Positions 24,492 through 32,874 of a stretch of DNA of 64,000 nucleotides are shown piece by piece. The stretch comes from CAYFQV01 sp964413635. GTDB taxonomy: Bacteria; Spirochaetota; Spirochaetia; DSM-27196; PWMO01. Under the pieces are notes generated by a model, which saw only the letters and a program-made list of their open reading frames with translations, was not told the DNA's origin and did no database searches. The first letter of the stretch is position 1; each line of letters opens with the position of its first letter. The DNA lies in contig CAYPTH010000001.1 in assembly GCA_964413635.1 (NCBI GenBank), positions 16,193 through 80,192 of the forward strand, written 5' to 3'. Position numbers and translations under genes: made by a program.

Positions 24492-25829
24492 TCAGTGACG
24501 CCGCATGACCTCGAGAGGCTTGAGCCGCGCCGCCCGGCGAGCCGGAATAACCGCGGCCAAAATGGCCAAAACAACGGCGAAGGCCCAGACCGCGAGAAGC
24601 TGCCCCCCGCTGAGGGAAATCGGAATTGTCTCCAGGTAGAAATCGCGAGGCAAAATATCGACGGGCCGCACCGTCCCGTCGATAAACGGGGAGGCAACCC
24701 ACAGGCCAATGCGCTGCACCGCCGATCCAAACCACTCGAGGGCCGTGAGCAGCTCATTGATGTTCACCACAAGAACAACACCGACGGCGAGGCCGAAGGT
24801 CGCACCTATCCCCCCGGCGATGAAGCCGGCATAGAGAAATGCGTTGCGTACCCACCGTGGCTGCGCCCCGGTCGCCTTGAGAATGGCAATCTCGGACTGC
24901 TTCTCGAGGACGACGACCACCAAGCTCGAGGAAACGTTCACGACGGCGACTACGACAATGAGTGCCATGATGAAACCCAGGAGGTTCTTGGTTGTGCGGA
25001 AGGAAACGTAGCGCGACTCTTCGAGCTCGTACCACGAGACGGTACGCCAGTCACTGCCGAGGGCGTCGCGAATCCGGCCGCGGAGGAGCCGCGATTCCTC
25101 GCTTCCATTCGGGGCGGTAAGGGGGTTCTGGAGATCGTAGGGAGCATCGATCTTGATGCCGACCAGATCACGTGAAGAGCTCTCCGGCAGGATCGCCCGG
25201 CCGTCGCGGTGGGAGATGAAGATCCAGAGGCGATCGAGCTCCTGATAGCCGACGGATGCGATCCCCCGAACCGTAAAGCGAGAGACGCGGGGAATGACGC
25301 GCTCGCCGACGCGTCCGCGTACCGTCAGGAGTCGCAGAGTATCTCCAACGGCCACACCCAAGCGATCCGCTACGGCGCGTCCCACCACGGCGCCTCGCTC
25401 GCCGGAAAGATCAAACGCCCCCGCCTCCGTTGAGAAGTATCGCGAGAAGCCCTCGTCCCGACCGTACATGCCGGCGTCCACGGCCCGGACGCTCACCCCC
25501 AAGCGACCGGCGCCGGTGGAGGCAAGCGCGATCCCCTGCCGCTCCGGCCAGGCGTGCACGACGCCGGGAATGGCTCGAAGCCCCTCGGCGAGGGCTTGCG
25601 AATCCGCCTCGCCGGACCCGACGTGAATTGCCTGCAGGTGGTAGGTCGATGTCTCGAGAAAGCGGTCGGTTATGCCGCGGATCATGCCGTCGGAGACCTC
25701 GAGGACCAGAACAAGAGGCACGAGACTCAGCCCAATGCCCCAGACCGCGGAGCGGATCCGCGAGGAGCTCGCGTGTCTCGGGCCAAAGAGATAGCGTAGC
25801 GCCAGGAAGAGGGCGGCTGCGCGATTCAT
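24492..25829 (-). CDS. lolE: LolC/LolE-type ABC permease (lipoprotein release)
   Basis: The 445-residue protein has the FtsX/LolE layout: one N-terminal helix (IGLSLVPLVLVLEVSDGM), a large periplasmic domain of about 220 residues with GIASVGYQELDRLWIFI, and three C-terminal helices (LGFIMALIVVVAVVNVSSSL; GFIAGGIGATFGLAVGVVLVVNI; LLAVWAFAVVLAILAAVIPARRAARLKPLEVMR). The last segment, with the PARRA...P-EV-R ending, is diagnostic. It extracts lipoproteins from the inner membrane with the ATPase and sister permease upstream. Whether it is C or E cannot be decided by eye. The start overlaps the LolD stop by four bases (ATGA). Confidence 0.85.
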   Translation of the reverse strand: MNRAAALFLALRYLFGPRHASSSRIRSAVWGIGLSLVPLVLVLEVSDGMIRGITDRFLETSTYHLQAIHVGSGEADSQALAEGLRAIPGVVHAWPERQGIALASTGAGRLGVSVRAVDAGMYGRDEGFSRYFSTEAGAFDLSGERGAVVGRAVADRLGVAVGDTLRLLTVRGRVGERVIPRVSRFTVRGIASVGYQELDRLWIFISHRDGRAILPESSSRDLVGIKIDAPYDLQNPLTAPNGSEESRLLRGRIRDALGSDWRTVSWYELEESRYVSFRTTKNLLGFIMALIVVVAVVNVSSSLVVVVLEKQSEIAILKATGAQPRWVRNAFLYAGFIAGGIGATFGLAVGVVLVVNINELLTALEWFGSAVQRIGLWVASPFIDGTVRPVDILPRDFYLETIPISLSGGQLLAVWAFAVVLAILAAVIPARRAARLKPLEVMRRH

Positions 25830-26506
25830 ACGCTGTGGAGAACCCCGTGCTCGAGTTTGAACTGCCGGTCGCCGCGAGCGGCGAGACGGGTGTCGTGGGT
25901 TACAAGGATAAGGGTCGTTCCGACGGTTCGTACCAAGTCAAAGAGCATGCCCTCGACCTCGGCGGAGTGGTGCTCATCGAGATTCCCCGTGGGCTCGTCC
26001 GCGAGGATCAGTTGCGGGTCGTTCACCAGCGCACGGGCGACGGCAACGCGCTGCCGTTCGCCGCCGGATAGCTGGGCGGGAAAGTGACCCCGACGTGGAG
26101 CAAGGCCCACCTTCTCGAGAAGCTCGTCGGCACGCCGCAGCGCGGCGCCCCGTGCCGTGCCGGCCATGAAGGCGGGAAGCATGACGTTTTCCTGGGCGTT
26201 GAAGTCCTTCAGGAGGAAGTGGAACTGAAACACGAGCCCCAGCACGCTACTGCGGTACTTGGTGAGCTGTCCCTCGGAGAGGGCCTCCACCTGATACCCA
26301 CCGGCCAGGACGGTGCCGGCTGTCGGAAGCTCCAAGCCGCCGAGAATGTTGAGCAGCGTACTCTTCCCGGATCCGCTCTCCCCGGATATCGTCACGACTT
26401 CCCCGGAGCTCACCGTCAGATTCACGTCGGAGAGCACCACCACCTCTTCCTCGCCGCTTCGAAAGCGCTTTGCCACATGTTGTACATCTACAATCGCATT
26501 GCTCAT
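25826..26506 (-). CDS. lolD: LolD-type ABC transporter ATP-binding protein
   Basis: The 226-residue ATPase has Walker A GESGSGKSTLLN, Q-loop FQFHFLLKDF, signature LSGGERQRVAVARAL, Walker B LILADEPTGNLD and switch His in VTHD. The QFHFLLKDFNAQENVMLP stretch is typical of LolD rather than MacB. It powers the flanking permeases to release lipoproteins. It has four-base overlaps with the genes on both sides, so the three proteins should be made in matched amounts. Confidence 0.93.
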   Translation of the reverse strand: MSNAIVDVQHVAKRFRSGEEEVVVLSDVNLTVSSGEVVTISGESGSGKSTLLNILGGLELPTAGTVLAGGYQVEALSEGQLTKYRSSVLGLVFQFHFLLKDFNAQENVMLPAFMAGTARGAALRRADELLEKVGLAPRRGHFPAQLSGGERQRVAVARALVNDPQLILADEPTGNLDEHHSAEVEGMLFDLVRTVGTTLILVTHDTRLAARGDRQFKLEHGVLHSV

Positions 26507-27777
26507 TCGTTTCGCAAGACCTCCGCCGGCCGAATCCGAGAAACCCGCGTCGACGCCAGAAGTGCCGCGGCGCTTGCGCAGGCAAGGGCAAAGAGAAAAA
26601 TGCCGATGATTTCGCCCACCACGATCTCGGCGGGAACTTCAGTGATGTAGAAATAGCGCGGTGAAAAGAGGGTAAAACCGGAGCTGGTCACCGTCCCGAC
26701 CATCCGAGAGACCAGAGACAACACCCCGTTCACGAAGATTTCCGCGAGACGGAAGATTCCGTTGACGTTGGTTGCAATCAACAGGCCGAGAGCAACACCG
26801 AGAACGCCCCCAACCAGACCAATGATCACCCCCTCGCCAATGAAGATGAGCTGTATACTCCGCGGAGGCGCGCCGAGCGCCTTGAGAATGGAGATCTCTT
26901 CGGCTCGCTCCACGACGCTTCGACGCAGCGATTGGAGCATGTTTCCCGCTACCACCAGAAAGATCAAGCCGATGAGCATGGTCATGAGGTTCTTCTCCAA
27001 GCGCAGCGCTCCGAAAATCGACCGATTGTAACTCCTCCAGGATGTGACCTTCGCATCCCCACCGAGAGCCTGCTGCAAACGTGCCGCCACCACGGCATCG
27101 TTGTAGCGGTCGTGGAGCTTCACTCCGACGGTTGGCCGTCGCTGTGACCCAAGGGTATCCGAGGCGGTGTCCAGGCTCACGAAGGCCCAGCCTCGATCGA
27201 AGTCCAAGTACCCGGAACGGAAGGAGCCGGTAACGGTGAGCTCGACGGTGGTCCCGCTTGCCAGATCGTCCCCTTCGAGGCTTATGAGCTCCACTGTGTC
27301 TCCCGGCGAGACGCCGAGCCCCCGTGCGAGCTCGTTACCGACGACAATGGAACGCTCGCTCTCGAGATCAAAGACGCCGGCCACCATGTCGAATGCGTTT
27401 CGGAATTCCGCGTCGTGACGCCCCACATCATTTGGGAGTGCACGCACGCGGATTGCCTGAAGATCGCGAAAGAAGCCGGTAGCAAGCACTTCCACGTCGA
27501 GGAAGGGAATGGCCGCCGCGACCCCCGCAGTTTGCCTGATCGTGGACGGCGCCGTGGACGGCGCCGTGGCCGGCTCGACTCGCAGGTGATAGGAGTCGAT
27601 CTCCAAGATGTCCTCTATTGTCCCGAGCTGGAACCCATTCATTACGGACAGCACGGCAACGAGTGTCATGGCGCCGGCGGCGATACCAAGAACGGCAAAG
27701 ATGGTTGTCGCGTTGCCCTTTTCCCGGCGGCGCGTCCGCACGTGTCTGCGAGCAACAAAGAGGACCCAGCGTCGCAC
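26503..27777 (-). CDS. lolC: LolC/LolE-type ABC permease (lipoprotein release)
   Basis: The 424-residue sister of the downstream permease has an N-terminal helix with AVLGIAAGAMTLVAVLSVMNGFQ, a periplasmic domain of about 200 residues, and three C-terminal helices with EISILKALGAPPRSIQLIFIGEG (the cytoplasmic coupling helix). The ending is SAAALLASTRVSRIRPAEVLRNE. It forms the heterodimeric membrane part of the lipoprotein exporter. The gene begins at the last base of the preceding repeat-protein gene, so translation is coupled. Confidence 0.87.
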   Translation of the reverse strand: MRRWVLFVARRHVRTRRREKGNATTIFAVLGIAAGAMTLVAVLSVMNGFQLGTIEDILEIDSYHLRVEPATAPSTAPSTIRQTAGVAAAIPFLDVEVLATGFFRDLQAIRVRALPNDVGRHDAEFRNAFDMVAGVFDLESERSIVVGNELARGLGVSPGDTVELISLEGDDLASGTTVELTVTGSFRSGYLDFDRGWAFVSLDTASDTLGSQRRPTVGVKLHDRYNDAVVAARLQQALGGDAKVTSWRSYNRSIFGALRLEKNLMTMLIGLIFLVVAGNMLQSLRRSVVERAEEISILKALGAPPRSIQLIFIGEGVIIGLVGGVLGVALGLLIATNVNGIFRLAEIFVNGVLSLVSRMVGTVTSSGFTLFSPRYFYITEVPAEIVVGEIIGIFLFALACASAAALLASTRVSRIRPAEVLRNE

Positions 27778-28868
27778 TAGTCGAGCTCCCGCGTTTCAAC
27801 TACCGTGCCGTTCCGGATAATCTCTTCTCGGACGGCCGTTCCGCCCTCGTAGTAGATACGGACAAAGACCTCTCCGTCTCGGTAGCGACGCTCGACGCGA
27901 CTCCGTTCACCGGAGTACGCAATGCTTCGGGAAAGCTCGCCGTTCACGTACACCCGTTCCTCCGCCAACGTCTCGTCCACATAGGAGAAGGTATGCCGCT
28001 CCACGCGGCCGCGGGTCCGGACGATGCGTTCCCGCTTGCCCTCGGGGCCATAGCTGGTTTCGACTTCACGGACCAAACGGTCGTCCTCATAGACGAGCTC
28101 TTCAATGACACGACCTTCTCCGTCGTAGCGCTTCTCGCGGCGCTGCTCTTGCCGGGGCAGGGTCTCCACCGACTGTGTTGGGGTCCGGCTGTCGCCTTCG
28201 TAGCTGAGGCGCTCCTCTCGTACGACGGTATCGCCGCTCCATTCACGCTCGTACACCGCGCGCTGCGCCTCATCGTAGCGAACCAGTCGTCCACCGCTGT
28301 CGGATTCAAAGCGCTCCTGAAGGACGTTCCCATTGACGACACTGTAACGCACAACTCGTTCATCACCATCCGCCCAGACTCGTTGCAATCGCCGCAGACC
28401 GGCCGACGGATAGTAGAACATGGCGTCCGTGTAGCGCTCATTGCCCTCGGGGCCGAGAACCCTCCGCTGCGCGAGCTTGCCATCTTCATACTCGTACCGA
28501 AGCTCACGGAGCAGTTCACCGTCTTCGTCGTACTCCCGCCGATAGGAGCGAAGCCCATCGTCGGTGAATCCCTCCTCTCGCGCAAGCGTCCCGGATTCGA
28601 AGACGCGCTCGACGCGGAGGGCTCCGGAAGCGCCGCGCTCCTGCACGACGCGTTGGATCACCTCGCCGTCTCGGTAGAGGCGGCGTTCGACCCGGCCGTC
28701 CTCTTCGCTTACGCGGAGGGCGTAGCCCTCGGTGGGGATCTCGGAGACAGCCAACTCCTCGAGCTCCATACCCAAGACGTTGGAACGGTAGACGGCTTGC
28801 CCCGACACGGCGGCGGGGATCACGAGACCCCACACTCCGAGGAGCAGGGCAAGACCGAAGCCCTTCAT
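27777..28868 (-). CDS. Exported repeat protein with YwqK/MORN-like repeats
   Basis: The 363-residue protein has an N-terminal signal peptide (LALLLGVWGLVIPAAVSG). Nearly all the rest is built of short Tyr-, Arg-, Glu- and Gly-rich units such as YRDGEVIQRVV, YDEDGELLRELRYEYEDGKL, YDGEGRVIEELVYEDDRL and YVNGELSRSIAYSGE. The units recur about every 20-25 residues and resemble YwqK/MORN_2 beta-hairpin repeats. Such proteins form elongated beta sheets; the function is unknown. It sits between ftsY and the lipoprotein-export genes with four-base and one-base overlaps, suggesting a role at the envelope. Confidence 0.7.
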   Translation of the reverse strand: MKGFGLALLLGVWGLVIPAAVSGQAVYRSNVLGMELEELAVSEIPTEGYALRVSEEDGRVERRLYRDGEVIQRVVQERGASGALRVERVFESGTLAREEGFTDDGLRSYRREYDEDGELLRELRYEYEDGKLAQRRVLGPEGNERYTDAMFYYPSAGLRRLQRVWADGDERVVRYSVVNGNVLQERFESDSGGRLVRYDEAQRAVYEREWSGDTVVREERLSYEGDSRTPTQSVETLPRQEQRREKRYDGEGRVIEELVYEDDRLVREVETSYGPEGKRERIVRTRGRVERHTFSYVDETLAEERVYVNGELSRSIAYSGERSRVERRYRDGEVFVRIYYEGGTAVREEIIRNGTVVETRELD

Positions 28869-29740
28869 GCATCCACTCCGGTGAGCTCTGCGACGTAGCG
28901 CTGCGAATCAAAGACTTCGAGGTCCTCGTAGCGCTCGCCTCGCCCCAAGAAAACGCAGGGAATACCCAGCTCCTTCGCGATTGCCAGGGCAATTCCCCCT
29001 TTCGCCGTTGAATCGTACTTGGCCATAATAATGGCATCCACCCCGACCGCATCGTTGAAGATCTCCGCCTGGCGCAGACCGTTTTGTCCCGTCGTTGCGT
29101 CTATCACCAAGTACTTGCGGTACGTTGCGTTCTCTCCACGGCTCTCGATGATTCGGTTCACCTTGCCAAGCTCGGCGACCAAGTTGGCCTTGGTATGCAT
29201 GCGACCGGCGGTATCCGCAAGAACGAGGCGGTCGCGGTTGGCCTTGGCGCTCTCGACCGCGTCGTACACCACCGCCCCGGGGTCCGCGCCGTGCTGTTGG
29301 CGGACCAAGCGCATCCCGAGACGCTCAGCGTGAACCGCCAGCTGATCAATTGCCGCCGCACGGAAGGTGTCCCCGGCCGCGAGGAGAATCCGAGATGTCT
29401 TGGCCTGCTCCCGATAGAAGGCGGCGAGCTTGGCGAGAGTGGTGGTCTTCCCGACGCCATTCACACCGAGAAGGGCAATGATGTTCAGCCCCGGGGCGAG
29501 CTCAGGATCCGCGGCCTTCGCATGGGGAAGTAAGCTCTCGGCAAGAGCTTGGCGGAGCGCATCCTCGCTCCGAAAGGAAGCGGCCCGTTCGCGAAGTGCG
29601 TCGACCGCTTCCATCGCGAGGCGAGCACCGACATCGGCTTCAATTAGCAGATCCTCGAGGTCTTCGAAAAACTCCTCGCCGACGCCACCGCCTCGGAATA
29701 CAGATTGGATGCGTGTTGCGAGTCCTCGTTTTCTGTCCAT
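28865..29740 (-). CDS. ftsY: Signal recognition particle receptor FtsY
   Basis: The 291-residue protein is a compact FtsY without the long acidic A domain. The N domain (FFEDLEDLLIEADVG) is followed by the G domain with GVNGVGKTT (92-100), the LLAAGDTFRAAAIDQL motif, DTAGRMHTKANLVAEL, and a TGQNG-containing catalytic segment. It binds the SRP-ribosome complex at the membrane and hydrolyses GTP with Ffh. Its start is 11 bases after the PEGA gene stop, within the long gene train. Confidence 0.95.
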   Translation of the reverse strand: MDRKRGLATRIQSVFRGGGVGEEFFEDLEDLLIEADVGARLAMEAVDALRERAASFRSEDALRQALAESLLPHAKAADPELAPGLNIIALLGVNGVGKTTTLAKLAAFYREQAKTSRILLAAGDTFRAAAIDQLAVHAERLGMRLVRQQHGADPGAVVYDAVESAKANRDRLVLADTAGRMHTKANLVAELGKVNRIIESRGENATYRKYLVIDATTGQNGLRQAEIFNDAVGVDAIIMAKYDSTAKGGIALAIAKELGIPCVFLGRGERYEDLEVFDSQRYVAELTGVDA

Positions 29741-29751
29741 GGGTCTTCGTG

Positions 29752-31215
29752 TTACTCCTCGGGTTGATGCTTGTACTGACTCGCCTCGACGTAGCGCGCG
29801 AGCTGAATGGCGACGTTAACGAAGAGACCGGTGCTGACGAATAGACCGCCCCGGGAGATGTAGAAGTACACCGTCCCCTCCCTCGCCAGCCGATTGCTCT
29901 CGGCTTCGCCGACGCCCGGGACGGGGCCACCTTCATCCGGAAAGAGCGACAGGATGCTTTGGTAGAGACCGCCGAAGACGATCGGTACCGGCAGGGAAAC
30001 CACGAATGCGCCCAGTGCGCCATAGAAGGTATCCCGCCGTTCCTCTACCAGGCCCGCCTGATCCACGACCGCCGGCACCAGACGCCGGTCGATCTGCCCC
30101 GGCGTCGCCGGGCCAACGGAACCGAAAGCATCATTGTAGCCCTCGGCGGTAATACGAAACGGGACGATCTGCGGCGGCCGCTCGATGCGAAGCGGCGTCG
30201 TTCCGCGCCACGTCGACTCCACGTAGACCGCCGCCCCCGGGGGGGTCGTACGTATGGATACTGTTCCACGCGCCGCCGTTTCCACCTCAATCGACACACT
30301 TCGGGACTCGAATCGGTCCAACTCGACGACCTGCTCCCCGGAAGCCCCCGAGGGAAGCACGACCCGGATCGCCCGGAGGCCCGGAGTGGTCCGCGAAAGC
30401 CGAGCCTCCCCAATACCAACGAACTGCCCGTCGACGTAGAGGGAGGCATCCTCGTTCGGCGAGCTCACGCTCAGACCTGCCCAGGGCCGACCGAGAGCGT
30501 ATTCGACAATGCGATCACGAAGCTCCTGCGTTGCTTCAAGGGCGCGCGCCGGCCGTGTGATCACGCTATCGCTGAACACGGTCTCTTCCCGGAACCGGCC
30601 GTATACGCGCACCTCGATCTCCACGAAGCCATCCAAGTCGTGAATCACGCCCGAGACCAGAGCGTCGAGGTCCTCTTGCTTCGACAGATGTCTGTGGTTC
30701 TGCGCCGCAGGAAGGAGACCGCCGACATCCCCTTTTACCGAGATCGCTTTCTCCGGTTTCACGTGGATCGACTGCAGCTCAATGCGCTCGACCCGCTCCA
30801 GATTCCGACGCGCCCCGAGCACCTTGTCTTCAGCCTGGGTTGTGGAGCGTGCCCCTTCCGAGCGATCACGCGCTTCGATTGCGTCGTCCAGCGCCGCTCC
30901 CGCCGCCAAGAGAGACTCCCGCTTCAGGTGGCGCCGATAGGCGGCGAGCTCTTCCTCGGAAAGCTTGTGCCTGCGAACGTCGCGTAGGTCCTCGCGAATG
31001 AGGAGGGGCACGGTTTGCGTGAGATAGCGCGCCTCCTCCGGGAGGTTTCGTCCATCGAGCTCGGCGACGCCGAGAACCCATTCCTCCCGTACGTCCACAG
31101 CTTGCAAGGACTCGGGAAGCTTCTCCTCTTCACGCTCCCCCGCTGCTACTGCGAGTGTTGCGCCGACAAGGAAGAGTGTGGCTGCGTTGTAGATGCATCG
31201 GCGCTGCTTCGGCAC
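29752..31215 (-). CDS. Exported PEGA-domain protein of unknown function
   Basis: About 487 residues from the GTG at 31215, which gives a plausible signal peptide (RRCIYNAATLFLVGATLAVAA). An earlier ATG at 31263 would overlap the preceding gene and add a proline-rich stretch, so I prefer the GTG. A long helical and charged region leads to two beta-sandwich PEGA-like units: LSVSSPNEDASLYVDGQFVG, then VSIRTTPPGAAVYVESTWRG with TTPLRI. Two hydrophobic segments lie at the C-terminus (FYGALGAFVVSLPVPIVFGG; GGLFVSTGLFVNVAIQLA). PEGA domains occur in surface or envelope proteins, and spirochaetes carry many. The role is unknown. Confidence 0.75.
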   Translation of the reverse strand: MPKQRRCIYNAATLFLVGATLAVAAGEREEEKLPESLQAVDVREEWVLGVAELDGRNLPEEARYLTQTVPLLIREDLRDVRRHKLSEEELAAYRRHLKRESLLAAGAALDDAIEARDRSEGARSTTQAEDKVLGARRNLERVERIELQSIHVKPEKAISVKGDVGGLLPAAQNHRHLSKQEDLDALVSGVIHDLDGFVEIEVRVYGRFREETVFSDSVITRPARALEATQELRDRIVEYALGRPWAGLSVSSPNEDASLYVDGQFVGIGEARLSRTTPGLRAIRVVLPSGASGEQVVELDRFESRSVSIEVETAARGTVSIRTTPPGAAVYVESTWRGTTPLRIERPPQIVPFRITAEGYNDAFGSVGPATPGQIDRRLVPAVVDQAGLVEERRDTFYGALGAFVVSLPVPIVFGGLYQSILSLFPDEGGPVPGVGEAESNRLAREGTVYFYISRGGLFVSTGLFVNVAIQLARYVEASQYKHQPEE

Positions 31216-31231
31216 GACTATGCTTGGTCGC

Positions 31232-31621
31232 TCACGGGGCGGAGGACGAGGGGCCGACCGCATCGGCCGCCTTTCCCACGGCGCTCACGATCCGTTCCTC
31301 CGCAAAAGGTTTGACAATGAAATCTCGCGCCCCGAGCAGGATCGCCCGGCGAATCATCTCCTGCTCGCCGAGGGCGCTGCACATGACGACGCGTGCCCCC
31401 GGATCGATACGAAGGAGCCGCTCGAGGGTTTCGATACCATCCATTCCGGGCATAACGATGTCGAGAACCACGACGTCGGGTTTCTGTTCTACGTACTGGA
31501 GAATCCCGTCGTAGCCGTCGCCGGACTCACCCATGATCTCGAAGTCATGGGCGGAGAGCGCCGACCGAATCTGGCGCCGCATCAGCGGCACATCATCTAC
31601 AATCAGGACCCGTTTTCCCAT
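31232..31621 (-). CDS. Single-domain CheY-like response regulator
   Basis: The 129-residue receiver domain has the acidic pair in VLIVDDVPLMRRQ, the phospho-acceptor Asp in VVVLDIVMPGMDG, the switch Ser in VMCSALGEQ and the Lys in DFIVKPF. With no output domain it acts by protein-protein contact, as CheY does on the flagellar motor. Chemotaxis partners are not in this window, so the target is open. It begins immediately after prfB (stop and start two bases apart). Confidence 0.9.
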   Translation of the reverse strand: MGKRVLIVDDVPLMRRQIRSALSAHDFEIMGESGDGYDGILQYVEQKPDVVVLDIVMPGMDGIETLERLLRIDPGARVVMCSALGEQEMIRRAILLGARDFIVKPFAEERIVSAVGKAADAVGPSSSAP

Positions 31622-31622
31622 C

Positions 31623-32742
31623 TCAGCTCGTTGACGACGCCGTATTCAAGGACCAGGTGTAGCGAAGATACTCCTCAATGAAGCGGTCAATGTCGCCGTC
31701 CATTACGGCCTGGACATTCCCCGTTTCCGCCTTCGTCCGATGGTCCTTCACCATGTTGTAGGGGTGGAATACGTAGGACCGAATCTGGTTGCCCCACGAT
31801 ATGTCCTTCTTCTCCGCTGCCGACTTCTCCTGTTCCTTCTCCTGCTCCCGCCGGTAGTACTCGTACAGTCGCGACTTCAGAACCTTCATTGCCGTCACCC
31901 GGTTCTTATGCTGGCTCCGCTCGTTCTGGCACTGTACGACGATCCCCGTCTCGAGGTGCGTGAGCCGAACCGCCGAGTCGGTCTTGTTGACGTGCTGACC
32001 ACCGGCACCGCTCGCGCGGTAGGTATCGACACGGATATCTTCCGGCTTCACATCCACCTCGATGTCGTCTTCAATGACCGGTGACACATATACCGAGGCG
32101 AAGGAGGTGTGCCGACGGCCTCCTGAATCGAAGGGCGAGATCCGCACCAAGCGGTGAATGCCGGACTCCGCCTTGAGGTAGCCGTGGGCGTAGGTGCCGT
32201 CAACTTGAAGCGTCACCGATTTGATGCCCCCTTCGGCCTCCTGCAGATCGAGCGTGCTGCTCTTGAACTCGTGGCGCTCGATCCAACGAGAGTACATCCG
32301 GAGGAGCATACTCACCCAATCGCAGGCCTCCGTACCGCCCGCACCGGAGTGGATCGTAAGAAAGGCGGAGTTGTTGTCGAACTCGTCGCTCAAGAGCTCC
32401 AGCACGTGCAGACGGTCGTAGCGCGCCCGCAGGCGTTCGAGACCCTTTCGGAGCTCCTCCTCCACCGACTCCTCGCCTTCCTCGAGGCCAAGCTCATAGA
32501 GCTGCCAGAGATCTTCCATCTCCTGCACCAGCTCCTGCCATGGCTCAATCCGATCACGGAGTCGTTTTGCCTTGGACAAGGTCTTCTCGGCGTTCTCTCG
32601 ATCATCCCAGAAATCCGGCGCCGCCGACTTCCCTTCCAGCTCCTCTATCTCACTGTGTAGCGATTCGACGTCAAAGACGCCTCCATGTATCGTAGATTTG
32701 GTTCTTCAACTCCTCCAAGGGAGCTCCAAGTTCTTGAAGCAT
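31623..32742 (-). CDS. prfB: Peptide chain release factor 2 (RF2), expressed by programmed +1 frameshift
   Basis: The main frame carries the RF2 stop-codon-recognition tripeptide in VRISPFDSGG and the peptidyl-tRNA-hydrolysing GGQ in ASGAGGQHVNKTDSAVRLTH. RF2 releases peptides at UGA and UAA. Translation starts at the ATG at 32742, preceded by GGAGG at five bases, giving a 23-codon leader (MLQELGAPLEELKNQIYDTW...) that ends in CTT TGA. A +1 slip at CTT-T then reads DVESLHSEIEELEG and joins the long frame through PDFWDD, the conserved RF2 N-terminal segment. RF2 thus regulates its own synthesis at its own UGA codon. An ATG at 32754 is an alternative start. Confidence 0.95.
32671..32684 (-). 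promoter_or_regulatory. prfB programmed frameshift site
   Basis: On the minus strand GGAGG (32684-32680), CGT, CTT (32676-32674), TGA (32673-32671), then C. The internal Shine-Dalgarno lies exactly one codon before the slippery CTT, the same spacing as in the E. coli site. The in-frame UGA followed by C is a weak stop. Sequence beyond it continues conserved RF2 only in the +1 frame. Confidence 0.95.
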
Positions 32743-32836
32743 ATAGGCCTCCATGGTTGGTCTCTCGCAATATACTGTACATGCTGCCGGTTCCGCTACC
32801 GTCACCCGCATGTCGTCCGCTTGTGGCCCTCCACTG

Positions 32837-32866
32837 TAGACAGCGCTCAATGGCGCCGATTATAGT
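32837..32866 (+). promoter_or_regulatory. Candidate promoter for the 32875 gene, possibly leaderless
   Basis: TAGACA (32837-32842), an 18-base spacer and TATAGT (32861-32866) give 5 of 6 matches to both sigma-70 hexamers. A start point about seven bases downstream would fall at or next to the ATG at 32875, and no ribosome site is visible before that ATG. Confidence 0.45.
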
Positions 32867-32874
32867 TGATAACT

